Shown one piece after another: positions 16,224 to 24,550 of a stretch of DNA of 64,000 bases (the stretch's first letter is position 1; every line of letters starts with the position of its first letter). Source of the stretch: Nonomuraea thailandensis. Its GTDB lineage: Bacteria > Actinomycetota > Actinomycetes > Streptosporangiales > Streptosporangiaceae. The notes beneath the pieces were generated by a model. That model was given only the letters and a program-made list of their open reading frames with translations. It was not told the origin of the DNA and searched no databases. The stretch is from contig NZ_JAMZEB010000002.1 of NCBI RefSeq assembly GCF_024172165.1, positions 4,423,501 to 4,487,500 on the forward strand, in the 5' to 3' direction. The position numbers and the translations under genes are program-made.

Positions 16224-17760
16224 GCGTGACGTCGCGTGCCAGGCTGACGGGGAAGCCGACGTGGGCGAGCACGTCGTGCTCGACGTCCACGCCGGGGGCT
16301 ACCTCGGCCAGCACCAGCCCGTCCGCGGTGACGTCGAAGACCGCCCGCTCGGTGACGATCAGGGCGGACTGGCCGGCGGCGACCCCCTCGCGCAGCCGGT
16401 AGGTGACGTGGTCCACCCGGGGCACGAACTTGGCCACCCGGCCCTCCTCCAGGATCCGCAGGCGGCCGCCCGCGCAGTCCGCCCTGAGCCCGCCGGTGGT
16501 CATGGTGCCGGCGAAGACCAGGCGGGCGGCGCCGTGCGCGATGTCCACGAAGCCGCCGGCGCCGGGGTTGGCCGCGCCGAAGCGGCTGACGTTCACCCGG
16601 CCGAGCGCGTCGATCTGCGCGAAGGCCAGCGCGGCGAACGGGCAGCCGCCCCCGTCGATGAAGTCGAACTGGGCGGGCCCGTCGAGCAGCGCGCGCGGCG
16701 CGTAGTTCGCGGAGAACTGCCAGCCGCTCATCACGATGCCGCCGAAGGAGCCGTGCTCGGTGGTGAACAGGTAGTCGTCCAGGCCGTCACCGTCCAGCGC
16801 GCCGTCCTCCGCCATGACGAGCACGGCGTCCGACGAGGCGCCGAACCCGAAGATCGCGGTCTCCCTCCTGCGCACCTCCCTGGCCACCCGGCGGGCGATG
16901 ACCTTGTCCGGCCCGGCCGGCAGCCGGGGCACGCGCGCGACCGCGCCGGGCACGTGGCCCAGGTAGCCGGGGTCGTCGCGGACGCCGGTGCCGGTGGGCG
17001 CGTCGGGGACCACGACGACCCGGTCGACGAGCGCGCCGGGCACGCGCACCTCGCGCGCCGGCCGCTCCCCCGGCTCCACCAGCCGCGACACCTGCGCGAT
17101 CACGGTGCCGCCGCAGGCCTTGACCGCCAGGGCGATCGCCAGCGCGCTCGACAGCAGCGGCTGGTCCTCGAACGACAGGTTGCCGTCCGGGTCGGCGCTG
17201 CCCGCGCGGATCAGGCCCACGTCCAGCGGCCAGGTCGGGTACCACAGGTACTCCTGGCCGCCCAGCTCGACGAGCTCGACCAGGTCGTCGGTGGCCAGGC
17301 GGGTGAACCTGCCGCCGCCGTGCCGGGGGTCGGCGTACGTGCCGAGGCCGACGCGCGTCAGGTAGCCGGGGCCGCGCCTGGCCACCTCGCGCAGCCAGTG
17401 CATGGTGGCGCCCATCGGCCAGGTGTAGGCCTCGACGAGGTCGTTCTGGATCAGCTCGGTCAGCGCGGGCCGCGCGCCCGTCTCCGGGTGGCGGGGGTTG
17501 ATGAACGAGCCCGACACGATGCGGCGCATCAGGCCCTTCACCGCCACGTGGTCCATGCCGGGGATGCCCACGCCGTCGCCGGTGGCGCAGGGGAAGTAGA
17601 AGGTCAGGTCCCGCGGCGTGCCGCCGGCCCGGTAGCGCTCGCCGAGCGCGGCCAGCAGGGCGTCCGGCGTGAGCCAGCCGATGACTCCGGTGCTCGCGAC
17701 GGCCTGGCGGTCGCCGATGAGCGCCACCGCCTGCGCCGCGTCGCACACCTTACCGATCAT
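16195..17760 (-). CDS. Class I acyl-CoA:carboxylate CoA-transferase
   Basis: 521 residues with fused alpha and beta halves, the length of propionate/acetoacetate CoA-transferases. N-terminal glycine-rich segment near residues 18-25 (ASTGVIGW); the likely catalytic Glu is in FTTEHGSFGG near residue 340. It moves CoA between short acyl-CoAs and a carboxylic acid. It follows the crotonase gene by 8 bp in the FkbM operon. A role in activating or recycling an aryl or short acyl acid for the N-acyltransferase at 19,481 is inferred. Its 3' end overlaps the kynureninase gene. Confidence 0.82.
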   Translation of the reverse strand: MIGKVCDAAQAVALIGDRQAVASTGVIGWLTPDALLAALGERYRAGGTPRDLTFYFPCATGDGVGIPGMDHVAVKGLMRRIVSGSFINPRHPETGARPALTELIQNDLVEAYTWPMGATMHWLREVARRGPGYLTRVGLGTYADPRHGGGRFTRLATDDLVELVELGGQEYLWYPTWPLDVGLIRAGSADPDGNLSFEDQPLLSSALAIALAVKACGGTVIAQVSRLVEPGERPAREVRVPGALVDRVVVVPDAPTGTGVRDDPGYLGHVPGAVARVPRLPAGPDKVIARRVAREVRRRETAIFGFGASSDAVLVMAEDGALDGDGLDDYLFTTEHGSFGGIVMSGWQFSANYAPRALLDGPAQFDFIDGGGCPFAALAFAQIDALGRVNVSRFGAANPGAGGFVDIAHGAARLVFAGTMTTGGLRADCAGGRLRILEEGRVAKFVPRVDHVTYRLREGVAAGQSALIVTERAVFDVTADGLVLAEVAPGVDVEHDVLAHVGFPVSLARDVTLMDAALFRP

Positions 17761-17768
17761 GGGGCGCC

Positions 17769-18644
17769 TCACACAGGGGTACGGAATCGCGCCAGGCTCC
17801 GCCGGGCGGCCTCGGAGCCGCAGTCCGTGCCGAACATCCAGGCGGTGCGCGCGTCCAGGGTCTGCGCGCGCTCGCCGACGGCGTCGGACAGCGCGCGCTT
17901 GGCCGAGGTGACCGCGTGCGCGGGCAGCCGCGCCAGGCCCGCGGCCACCTCCAGGGCGCGGGCCAGGGCCTCGCCGGAGGCGGTCAGCTCGTCGGCGGCG
18001 CCCAGCGCGTACAGCTCGCCGCCGGTGAGCGGGCGCTCGCCCCACACCAGGCGCCTGGCGGTCACGGGCCCCACCCTGGCGACCAGGCTCTGCACGCCCC
18101 AGGGCGGCACCCAGCCGAGGCCGACCTCGGGCAGGTGCCAGCGCGCGTCCCCGGCCGTGACGACCAGGTCGCAACTGGTGGCCAGCAGGAAGCCGCCGCC
18201 CATGGCGAAGCCCTCGACCGCGGCGATCACCGGGATGCCGAGGTGCTGGACGTCCCTGGCCAGCCGGCCCGTGGCGGCCTCGTGCCGCACCATGGCCTCG
18301 CCGTTCATGCGGGACAGCTCCTTCAGGTCGGAGCCCGCGCAGAACCCGGGCGGCGTGCCCGTCAGCACGGCCGCGCGCACGCCGGGGTGGTCGTCCAGCT
18401 CGGCGAGCGCGGCGCCGAGCGACTCCACCAGCTCGGTGCCGAGCGCGTTGCGGACGTGCGGCCGGTCCAGCCGCACCACGGCCACGCCGTCGCCCGCGCC
18501 GTCGCCCACACCGTCGCCCGCGCGGGCGCCCGTGCCGTCGCTGAAGCCGTCGCCGTCGCCGTCGCCGTGCTCCCGTGGCAGGCTCACCCGCACGCCTGCC
18601 CGGGCGCCCTGCCGGGCGCCCGCCGGGCCGCGCCGCAGGCTCAT
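17769..18644 (-). CDS. Crotonase-fold enoyl-CoA hydratase/isomerase with Asp-Gly-rich N-terminus
   Basis: 291 residues. The crotonase core begins near residue 52 (VAVVRLDRPHVRNALG) and shows the oxyanion-hole segments GFCAGSDLKEL and EGFAMGGGFLLA. The first 50 residues are low complexity, with repeated Asp-Gly units from a CCGTCGCC-type DNA repeat at 18,481-18,560, and are not part of the fold. The ATG at 18644 overlaps the FkbM stop (ATGA). It may process the acyl-CoA used for tailoring together with the CoA-transferase (inference). A start inside the repeat is possible. Confidence 0.8.
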   Translation of the reverse strand: MSLRRGPAGARQGARAGVRVSLPREHGDGDGDGFSDGTGARAGDGVGDGAGDGVAVVRLDRPHVRNALGTELVESLGAALAELDDHPGVRAAVLTGTPPGFCAGSDLKELSRMNGEAMVRHEAATGRLARDVQHLGIPVIAAVEGFAMGGGFLLATSCDLVVTAGDARWHLPEVGLGWVPPWGVQSLVARVGPVTARRLVWGERPLTGGELYALGAADELTASGEALARALEVAAGLARLPAHAVTSAKRALSDAVGERAQTLDARTAWMFGTDCGSEAARRSLARFRTPV

Positions 18645-19318
18645 GGGCTCGCCGGCTCCGGCGCGAGCCAGGCCACGTCCACGACGCCGGCGCGCTCGTG
18701 CGCCCACGAGGCCACCGCGCGCCAGCCGTGCCCGGTCATGTGGGCGGCGATGCTGTCCAGCGTCGAGCCGCCGCTGTAGCGGGCCGACACGCTGCCCTCG
18801 ATCACCGCCAGCCGCAGCCTGCCCAGGTCGGTGCCCGCCAGGACGTCCAGCTCGGCGCCCTGGGCGTCCACCACCAGCACGTTGCAGCCGTGCTGCACCT
18901 CGCTGACGGGGATGACCGGCACGCTCACCTGGCGCACGACGGCCATCGGCTGCAACGGCTCCAGCATGCTGGACTGCTTGTCATAGGGAGTGATGTTCAG
19001 CGTGGCCCGGCCGCGCCTGCGGCCCGCCGCGGCTGCCACCACCACGCGCGGCAGGTGGCCGTCGACCGGCTCGGGCAGGCCGGCGGCCAGATGGTGCACG
19101 CGCAACTGCTCGCGCAGCGCCGACAGGTGATCGAGGTTCGGCTCCATCATGACCAGGCGGCGGAACCCGCACGCCGTGAACGCCGACACCTCCTGCCCCC
19201 GGTGCGCGCCCACCTGCACCACGCCTTGGGCCGGCACCCCCACCTGTCCGAGCAGGCCGGGCAGGTGCTCCTCCCACCGGGCGGTCACCTGCTCCCGAAC
19301 GATCACCTGGTTGCGCAT
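18641..19318 (-). CDS. FkbM-family methyltransferase
   Basis: 225-residue SAM methyltransferase. Motif I region VVQVGAHRGQEVSAF near residue 33, acidic MMEPNLDHL at about 58-66, and the FkbM-type VLVVDAQGAELDVLAG. The family usually O-methylates hydroxyls of natural products or sugars. The ATG at 19318 follows GGGAGGAG. First gene of a three-gene unit (FkbM, crotonase, CoA-transferase) read from the minus half of the 19,385-19,426 divergent element. Confidence 0.82.
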   Translation of the reverse strand: MRNQVIVREQVTARWEEHLPGLLGQVGVPAQGVVQVGAHRGQEVSAFTACGFRRLVMMEPNLDHLSALREQLRVHHLAAGLPEPVDGHLPRVVVAAAAGRRRGRATLNITPYDKQSSMLEPLQPMAVVRQVSVPVIPVSEVQHGCNVLVVDAQGAELDVLAGTDLGRLRLAVIEGSVSARYSGGSTLDSIAAHMTGHGWRAVASWAHERAGVVDVAWLAPEPASP

Positions 19319-19357
19319 CTGCTCGTCTCCTCCCGGTGGATGGCTCAGGCCAGTGTC

Positions 19358-19399
19358 ATCGTCGATCACGCCCGGAGCCCGCCGCATCTTGCGTATTGC
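19358..19399 (-). promoter_or_regulatory. Cluster box promoter for the FkbM operon
   Basis: Minus strand: GCAATacgcAAGATG (19399-19385), 21 bp, GACGAT (19363-19358). It pairs with the box at 19412-19426 across 12 bp to form a dyad. Confidence 0.65.
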
Positions 19400-19411
19400 G
19401 GGGTACGGGCA

Positions 19412-19453
19412 GCACTCCGCGAGATGCGGCCGGGCTCCCCACCCGCGCACGAT
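19412..19453 (+). promoter_or_regulatory. Cluster box promoter for the N-acyltransferase gene
   Basis: GCACTccgcGAGATG at 19412-19426, 21 bp, then CACGAT at 19448-19453. The leader to the ATG at 19481 is about 20 nt and carries GGAGGAG. Confidence 0.65.
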
Positions 19454-19480
19454 GGAGGAACTCGACCGAGTGGAGGAGCC

Positions 19481-20353
19481 ATGCGGCGACCCCATGACCG
19501 TGACCTGAACACGTACCTGGACCGGCTGGAGATCCGCGACCCCGGCGAGCCGTCGCTGGACGCGCTGCGCGCGCTGCACCGCGCGCACGTCGAACGCGTG
19601 CCGTACGAGACGCTGGAGGTGCAGCTCGGCCGCAGGATCACCCTGGATCCGCGCGAGTCGATCGACCGGATCCTGCGCGGGCGCGGCGGATACTGCGTCC
19701 AGCTCAACGGCGCCTTCGCCACGCTGCTGACCGCGCTGGGGTACGAGGTCACCTGGCATCGCGCCGGCGTGCAGGCCAGCAGGCGGGCCCCGGCGAGCGA
19801 CGTCTCCTTCGCGCCGCACCTGGCGTTGAGCGTCACCCTGGAAGGCCGGTCCTGGCTGGTCGACATCGGGCTGGGCGACGGGCTGCTGGAGCCGCTGCCG
19901 CTGCGCGAGGGCGTCTACCGGCAGGGGCCGTTCGAGTTCCGGCTGTCGGCCTCGGCCGTGGAGCCCGGCGGGTGGCGCTTCGACCACGATCCGCGCGGGT
20001 CGATCGCCGGGCTCGACATGGAGACCGAGCCCGCCACGGCGGTGGACTTCGTGCAGTGGCATCCGTACCTGTGCAGCTCGCCCGAGTCGCGGCTGGTGCG
20101 TGCCGCCGTCGTGCTGCGCCGCGACGCCACCGGCGCGGACGCGCTGGTGGGGTGCGTGTTGCGGCGCGTGAGCGGTGAGGGGACGAGCGAGGTGGAGCTG
20201 GCCACCCGGGCGGAGTGGTACGACGCGCTCAGCTCGGTGTTCGGGCTGCACCTGGGGGACGTCAACGCCAAGGACCGGGCCGCGCTGTGGGAGAAGGTGC
20301 GCGGGGCGCACGAGGCCTGGCAGCGGCGCAAGGCGGCCGTGGCGCTCGCCTGA
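19481..20353 (+). CDS. Arylamine N-acetyltransferase-family acyl/amide synthase
   Basis: 290 residues of the NAT fold. The catalytic triad can be placed: Cys in RGRGGYCVQLNGAF near residue 72, His in FAPHLALSV and Asp in LVDIGLGDG. NAT enzymes move acyl groups from CoA to aryl amines; RifF relatives close amides. With TDO and kynureninase supplying an anthranilate, N-acylation of that aryl amine is the natural hypothesis. Length and motif order are normal. The usual ELN after the Cys is VQLN. Monocistronic, ending in a strong terminator at 20,368-20,398. Confidence 0.85.
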   Translation: MRRPHDRDLNTYLDRLEIRDPGEPSLDALRALHRAHVERVPYETLEVQLGRRITLDPRESIDRILRGRGGYCVQLNGAFATLLTALGYEVTWHRAGVQASRRAPASDVSFAPHLALSVTLEGRSWLVDIGLGDGLLEPLPLREGVYRQGPFEFRLSASAVEPGGWRFDHDPRGSIAGLDMETEPATAVDFVQWHPYLCSSPESRLVRAAVVLRRDATGADALVGCVLRRVSGEGTSEVELATRAEWYDALSSVFGLHLGDVNAKDRAALWEKVRGAHEAWQRRKAAVALA

Positions 20354-20367
20354 GCGGCGTGCCTTTC

Positions 20368-20398
20368 GAGCCCGCCCCCTCGTCAAGGGGGCGGGCTC
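20368..20398. terminator. Strong terminator after the NAT gene
   Basis: Perfect 13-bp arms GAGCCCGCCCCCT and AGGGGGCGGGCTC around a CGTCA loop. Confidence 0.8.
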
Positions 20399-20481
20399 GT
20401 GGCTGCGGGCTCCGGTTCTCCGCGGGCGCCTCGGGCGCGTCGTTGTGCGGCGCGCCCGGGTTCCGCGGGTGGCGGACTGCG

Positions 20482-20590
20482 CAGGCGTCGTGGGGCAGGC
20501 GTCGTGGGGCAGGCGTCGTGGGGCAGGCGTCGTGGGGCAGGCGTCGTGGGGCAGGCGTCGTGGGGCAGGCGTCGTGGGGCAGGCGTCGTA
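20482..20590. repeat. 14-bp minisatellite, 7.8 copies
   Basis: Unit CAGGCGTCGTGGGG repeated seven times exactly (20482-20579) plus an 11-bp partial copy. It lies between the NAT terminator and the P450 stop at 20604. A 14-bp unit shifts frame each copy, so it is not coding. Likely slippage-prone. Confidence 0.95.
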
Positions 20591-20603
20591 TCAGGAGGCG
20601 GGC

Positions 20604-21881
20604 TCAGGAGACCGTGATCAGGAAGCGGCGCAGGCCGCGGCCGACCCAGCGGTCCCGGTGGTCGGGCGGCTCGGCGGCGGCCAGCGCGGGGAACCTGCGC
20701 AGCAGCAGCGGGAGCGCGATCCTGGCCTCCATGCGCGACAGCGGCGCCCCCAGGCAGAAGTGCGGCCCCGCGCCGAAGCTGAGCGGCTGGATGTCCGGCC
20801 GGTCCGGGTCGAAGCGGGTGGGGCCGGGGAAGCGGCGCGGATCCCGGTTGCCGGCGCCCAGCATGAGCACCACCTTCGTCCCGCCCTCCAGCGGCGTGCC
20901 CAGGAGCTCCATGCCCGCCTCCGCCCACCTGCTGGTGGCCTGGACGGGCGTCTCGTACCGCAGGACCTCCTCGACGTACGCGGTGGCCCGGTCCGGGTCG
21001 CCGCCGCGCAGGCGCGCGGCCTCGCGCGGGTGCTCGAAGGCCAGCCTGAGGCCGTGCCCGAGCAGGAAGCTGGTGGTCTCGAAGCCGGCGGTCAGCAGCA
21101 GCATCAGGTTGCCGACCAGCTCGTCGTGACCGAGCCCGGCGCCGCCGTCGTCGTGCGCGCGCACCAGCGCGGTCAGCATGTCGTCGGCGGGATGGCGGCG
21201 CCGGTGCTCGATGAGGTCGCCGAAGTAGCCGGCCAGCTCGTCCATCGCCTGGTCGGCCGTGCCGAGCCTGCCGATGTTGGTGATCCCCTCCAGGGCGATC
21301 GTCAGGTCGGAGGCCATCGCGCGGAACCACTGCTGGTCGTCCTCGGCGACGCCGATCAGCGCGCTGATGACCGCGATGGGCAGCCTGGAGGCGAACTCGG
21401 CGATGTAGTCCACCGGGGCGCCGCCCGCGCCGAGGTCCGCCAGCCTGTCCAGCAGCCGGTGCACCATCCGCTCGACCGACTCGCGCATGGCGGCGACGCG
21501 TGCGGGCGTGAACCCGCTGCTGACCAGGCGGCGCATGCGCGCGTGGTCGGGCGGGTTGCGGTAGAGCATGGAGTCGGTGTAGCCGCGCAGCGACGAGTGC
21601 GAGCGCCAGCGCGGGTAGATCACGTCGTAGCTGGCCGCGTCCTGGACGCGGAGCCGGTTGTCGCGCAGCGCGCGGGAGATCTCGGCGTACCCGACGACGA
21701 CGGTGAGGCCCGGCCGTACCGGGACGATCGGGCCGTGGGCGCGCAGCGCCTCGTAGAGCGGGTACGGGTCGCGGCGGCCCGCGCGCGAGACCAGCGCCGC
21801 CACCGCCTCGCCCGGCGCCATGGCGGCGCGCGTCTCCTCGCCCGGTGCCATGGCTGCGTGTGTCTCCTCGACGGTGCTCAT
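20604..21881 (-). CDS. Cytochrome P450 monooxygenase
   Basis: 425-residue soluble bacterial P450. I-helix AGFETTS, ExxR in EEVLRYETP, heme-binding FGAGPHFCLGAP with its Cys. The N-terminus carries a near-duplicate (HAAMAPGEE / RAAMAPGEA). The start overlaps the stop of the methyltransferase gene (ATGA), so the two are coupled and may act in sequence: hydroxylation, then O-methylation (inference). Substrate cannot be read. Needs ferredoxin and reductase from elsewhere. Confidence 0.92.
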   Translation of the reverse strand: MSTVEETHAAMAPGEETRAAMAPGEAVAALVSRAGRRDPYPLYEALRAHGPIVPVRPGLTVVVGYAEISRALRDNRLRVQDAASYDVIYPRWRSHSSLRGYTDSMLYRNPPDHARMRRLVSSGFTPARVAAMRESVERMVHRLLDRLADLGAGGAPVDYIAEFASRLPIAVISALIGVAEDDQQWFRAMASDLTIALEGITNIGRLGTADQAMDELAGYFGDLIEHRRRHPADDMLTALVRAHDDGGAGLGHDELVGNLMLLLTAGFETTSFLLGHGLRLAFEHPREAARLRGGDPDRATAYVEEVLRYETPVQATSRWAEAGMELLGTPLEGGTKVVLMLGAGNRDPRRFPGPTRFDPDRPDIQPLSFGAGPHFCLGAPLSRMEARIALPLLLRRFPALAAAEPPDHRDRWVGRGLRRFLITVS

Positions 21882-22870
21882 GCGCGGGCCACCAGCCGCA
21901 CGATCTTCAGCGTGTCCGCGGGATGCACCGAGGCGACCTCCAGGCCGGCGTCGTGCGCCAGCGGGCGCAGGTCGGCGATGCCGCGCTCCCGGCCGCCGTA
22001 GTACACGAGCATGCGCAGGTCCATCCCCGTACGCGGGGACTCGCCGTCGGGGCCGAAGTCCTCGACCACGAACACGGAGCCGCCCGGCCGGACCGCCTCG
22101 GCGCAGCGCGTCAGGATGGCGCGGGCGTCGTCGTCGCTCCAGTCGTGCAGGATCCACGACAGCAGGTAGGCATCGGCGCCCGGCGGCAGCGGGTCGAAGA
22201 AGCTGCCTGCCACGGCGCGTCCGCGCTCCGACAGGCCGGCCGACTCCAGCGCCGCCTGCGCGGCCCGCGCGGTCTCCGGCTGGTCGAGCACCGTGCCGCG
22301 AAGGGCGGGGAAGGCGGTGAGCAGCGCGATGAGCAGCGACCCGTCGCCGCCGCCGACGTCCACGAGGTGGCCGAGCGTGCCCCAGTCGTAGCCGGCCACG
22401 ATGGCCGGCGACCTGCCGGGCATCTCGGCGGCCATGCGCGCGTCGAAGGCGGCCGAGCGGGCCGGGTCGGCGGCCAGGTCGTCCCAGAAGGAGCGGCCGA
22501 ACTGCCGGGGGAAGGCCGCCTCACCCGTGCGTACGCTGTGCAGCAGGTGGGCGAACGACAGCTCGGCCCGCCCCTCCCATCCTTCGAGGTCGAGCATGGC
22601 CCGCATGCCGGCCGGATGGTCCTCGCGCAGCTCCTCGCCCAGGGGGGTCAGCGTGTACGCCCCCGCGGGGTCCCTGCGGAACACCCCCCTGGCGGCCAGG
22701 TACCGCATGAGCCGTTCCAGCGCGCCGGGGTCCGCGCCCACCGCGCCTGCCAGCTCCTTGCCGGTGCCCGGCCCCGTGGCCAGCCGGTCGGCGATCCTCA
22801 GCGTCGCGGCCACCCGGAGGGCCATCGGAGTTCCCAGATGGGCCAGCGCCCACAGCCGTTGCTCGCTCAC
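21878..22870 (-). CDS. SAM-dependent O-methyltransferase
   Basis: 330-residue small-molecule O-methyltransferase with an N-terminal dimerisation/winged-helix domain and C-terminal catalytic domain: VDVGGGDGSLL (motif I) near residue 172 and SWILHDWSDDDA with the usual catalytic His. The start is set at GTG 22870, which lies 6 nt after the -10 hexamer GACGAT (22882-22877), so the mRNA is predicted to be leaderless; the longer open frame upstream runs through the promoter. Likely methylates a phenol of the aryl building blocks. Confidence 0.88.
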   Translation of the reverse strand: MSEQRLWALAHLGTPMALRVAATLRIADRLATGPGTGKELAGAVGADPGALERLMRYLAARGVFRRDPAGAYTLTPLGEELREDHPAGMRAMLDLEGWEGRAELSFAHLLHSVRTGEAAFPRQFGRSFWDDLAADPARSAAFDARMAAEMPGRSPAIVAGYDWGTLGHLVDVGGGDGSLLIALLTAFPALRGTVLDQPETARAAQAALESAGLSERGRAVAGSFFDPLPPGADAYLLSWILHDWSDDDARAILTRCAEAVRPGGSVFVVEDFGPDGESPRTGMDLRMLVYYGGRERGIADLRPLAHDAGLEVASVHPADTLKIVRLVARA

Positions 22871-22876
22871 GCGGCC

Positions 22877-22918
22877 ATCGTCACACCGGCGCGCGCGGGC
22901 GGGCACCTTTCAGCGTGC
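22877..22918 (-). promoter_or_regulatory. Cluster box promoter for the methyltransferase-P450 operon
   Basis: Minus strand: GCACGctgaAAGGTG (22918-22904), 21 bp, GACGAT (22882-22877). Leaderless start 6 nt later. Spacer to the plus-strand box is 9 bp. Confidence 0.6.
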
Positions 22919-22927
22919 CGCAACTGC

Positions 22928-22968
22928 GCACGGCGCGAGATGGCCGGGCCGGGCCCGGCTGCCAGGCT
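22928..22968 (+). promoter_or_regulatory. Cluster box promoter for the HpaB-like/epoxide hydrolase operon
   Basis: GCACGgcgcGAGATG at 22928-22942, 20 bp, CAGGCT at 22963-22968. Confidence 0.65.
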
Positions 22969-23006
22969 GGAGGGGCGAAAACGCCGTCTGGAGCAGGGAG
23001 ATGCCG

Positions 23007-24536
23007 ATGCCCGCGACGCGCCCGATGACCGGCAGCGAGTACGTCGAGAGCCTGCGTGACGCCCGCGAGATCTACCTCTACGGCGACCGGGTCAAGGACG
23101 TCACCGAGCACCCGGCCTTCCACAACCCGGTGCGGATGACGGCCAGGCTCTACGACGCCCTGCACGACCCGGCGACCCGGGAGCAGCTCACCTGCCCCAC
23201 CGACAGCGGCGGCGAGGGCTACACCCATCACTTCTTCACCACGCCGCGCAGCGTGGAGGACCTGGTGGCCGACCAGCGCGCGATCGCGACGTGGGCCAGG
23301 ATGAGCTACGGCTGGATGGGGCGCAGCCCCGACTACAAGGCCTCCTTCCTGGGCACGCTGGGCGCCAACGCCGACTTCTACGCGCCGTTCGCCGACAACG
23401 CCCGCCGCTGGTACCGCGAGTCGCAGGAGAAGGTCCTGTACTGGAACCACGCGATCGTGCACCCGCCGGTGGACCGCAACCGGCCACCCGACCAGGTCGG
23501 CGACGTGTACGTGCACGTCGAGCGCGAGACCGACGCCGGCCTGGTGGTCAGCGGCGCCAAGGTGGTCGCCACGGGCTCCGCGCTGACCCACTACAACTTC
23601 CTGGCCCACTACGGCCTGCCGGTCAAGAAGCGCGAGTTCGCCCTGGTGGCCACGGTCCCGATGGACGCGCCGGGGCTCAAGCTGATCTGCCGCCCCTCCT
23701 ACACGGCGGCCGCCGCGCTGACCGGCAGCCCGTTCGACTACCCGCTCTCCTCCCGCCTGGACGAGAACGACAGCATCCTCGTGCTGGACCAGGTGCTCAT
23801 CCCGTGGGAGAACGTCTTCATCTACGGCGACCTGGGCAAGGTGCAGCTGTTCACCGGCCGTTCGGGCTTCATCGAGCGGTTCACCTTCCAGGGCTGCACG
23901 CGGCTGGCGGTCAAGCTGGAGTTCCTCGCGGGCCTGCTGCTGCGCGCCCTGGAGATCACCGGCACCAAGGACTTCCGCGGCGTGCAGACCCGGGTCGGCG
24001 AGGTGCTGGCCTGGCGCAACCTGTTCTGGGCGCTGTCGGACGCCGCCGCGCGCAACCCCGTGCCGTGGAAGAACGGCGCGCTGCTGCCCAACCCGGAGTA
24101 CGGCATGGCCTACCGGTGGTTCACGCAGATCGGCTACCCCAGGATCAGGGAGATCATCCTCCAGGACGTCGCCAGCGGCCTCATCTACGTCAACTCGGGC
24201 GCGGCCGACTTCAAGAACCCCGACATCCGCCCCTACCTCGACAAGTACCTGCGGGGCTCGGACGGTTCGGGGGCCGAGGAGCGGGTCAAGGTGATGAAGC
24301 TGCTGTGGGACGCCGTCGGCTCGGAGTTCGGCGGCCGGCACGAGCTGTACGAGCGCAACTACGCCGGCAACCACGAGAACACCAGGATCGAGCTGCTGTT
24401 CGGGCAGATGGCCTCCGGCCGGCTCGAAGAGTACGCGGCGCTCGCCGAGCAGTGCCTCAGCGAGTACGACCTGGACGGCTGGACGGTGCCCGACCTGTCC
24501 TCGTTCGCCGGGTTACGACAGACAGACAGCCTCTGA
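23007..24536 (+). CDS. HpaB/SgcC-type FADH2-dependent phenol hydroxylase
   Basis: 509-residue oxygenase component of the two-component 4-hydroxyphenylacetate 3-hydroxylase family. Seen: MTGSEYVESLRDAREIYLYG at the start, TCPTDSGGEGYTHHFFTTP, and the central RDEND-like region ending IPWENVFIYGD. In C-1027 a homologue (SgcC) hydroxylates a carrier-bound chlorotyrosine. Here it probably adds the second phenol OH to the halogenated aryl acid (inference). ATG 23007 is preferred over ATG 23001 because GGGAG is then 6 nt away. A flavin reductase partner is not in the window. Confidence 0.88.
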   Translation: MPATRPMTGSEYVESLRDAREIYLYGDRVKDVTEHPAFHNPVRMTARLYDALHDPATREQLTCPTDSGGEGYTHHFFTTPRSVEDLVADQRAIATWARMSYGWMGRSPDYKASFLGTLGANADFYAPFADNARRWYRESQEKVLYWNHAIVHPPVDRNRPPDQVGDVYVHVERETDAGLVVSGAKVVATGSALTHYNFLAHYGLPVKKREFALVATVPMDAPGLKLICRPSYTAAAALTGSPFDYPLSSRLDENDSILVLDQVLIPWENVFIYGDLGKVQLFTGRSGFIERFTFQGCTRLAVKLEFLAGLLLRALEITGTKDFRGVQTRVGEVLAWRNLFWALSDAAARNPVPWKNGALLPNPEYGMAYRWFTQIGYPRIREIILQDVASGLIYVNSGAADFKNPDIRPYLDKYLRGSDGSGAEERVKVMKLLWDAVGSEFGGRHELYERNYAGNHENTRIELLFGQMASGRLEEYAALAEQCLSEYDLDGWTVPDLSSFAGLRQTDSL

Positions 24537-24550
24537 GAAAGGGCGGAAGC

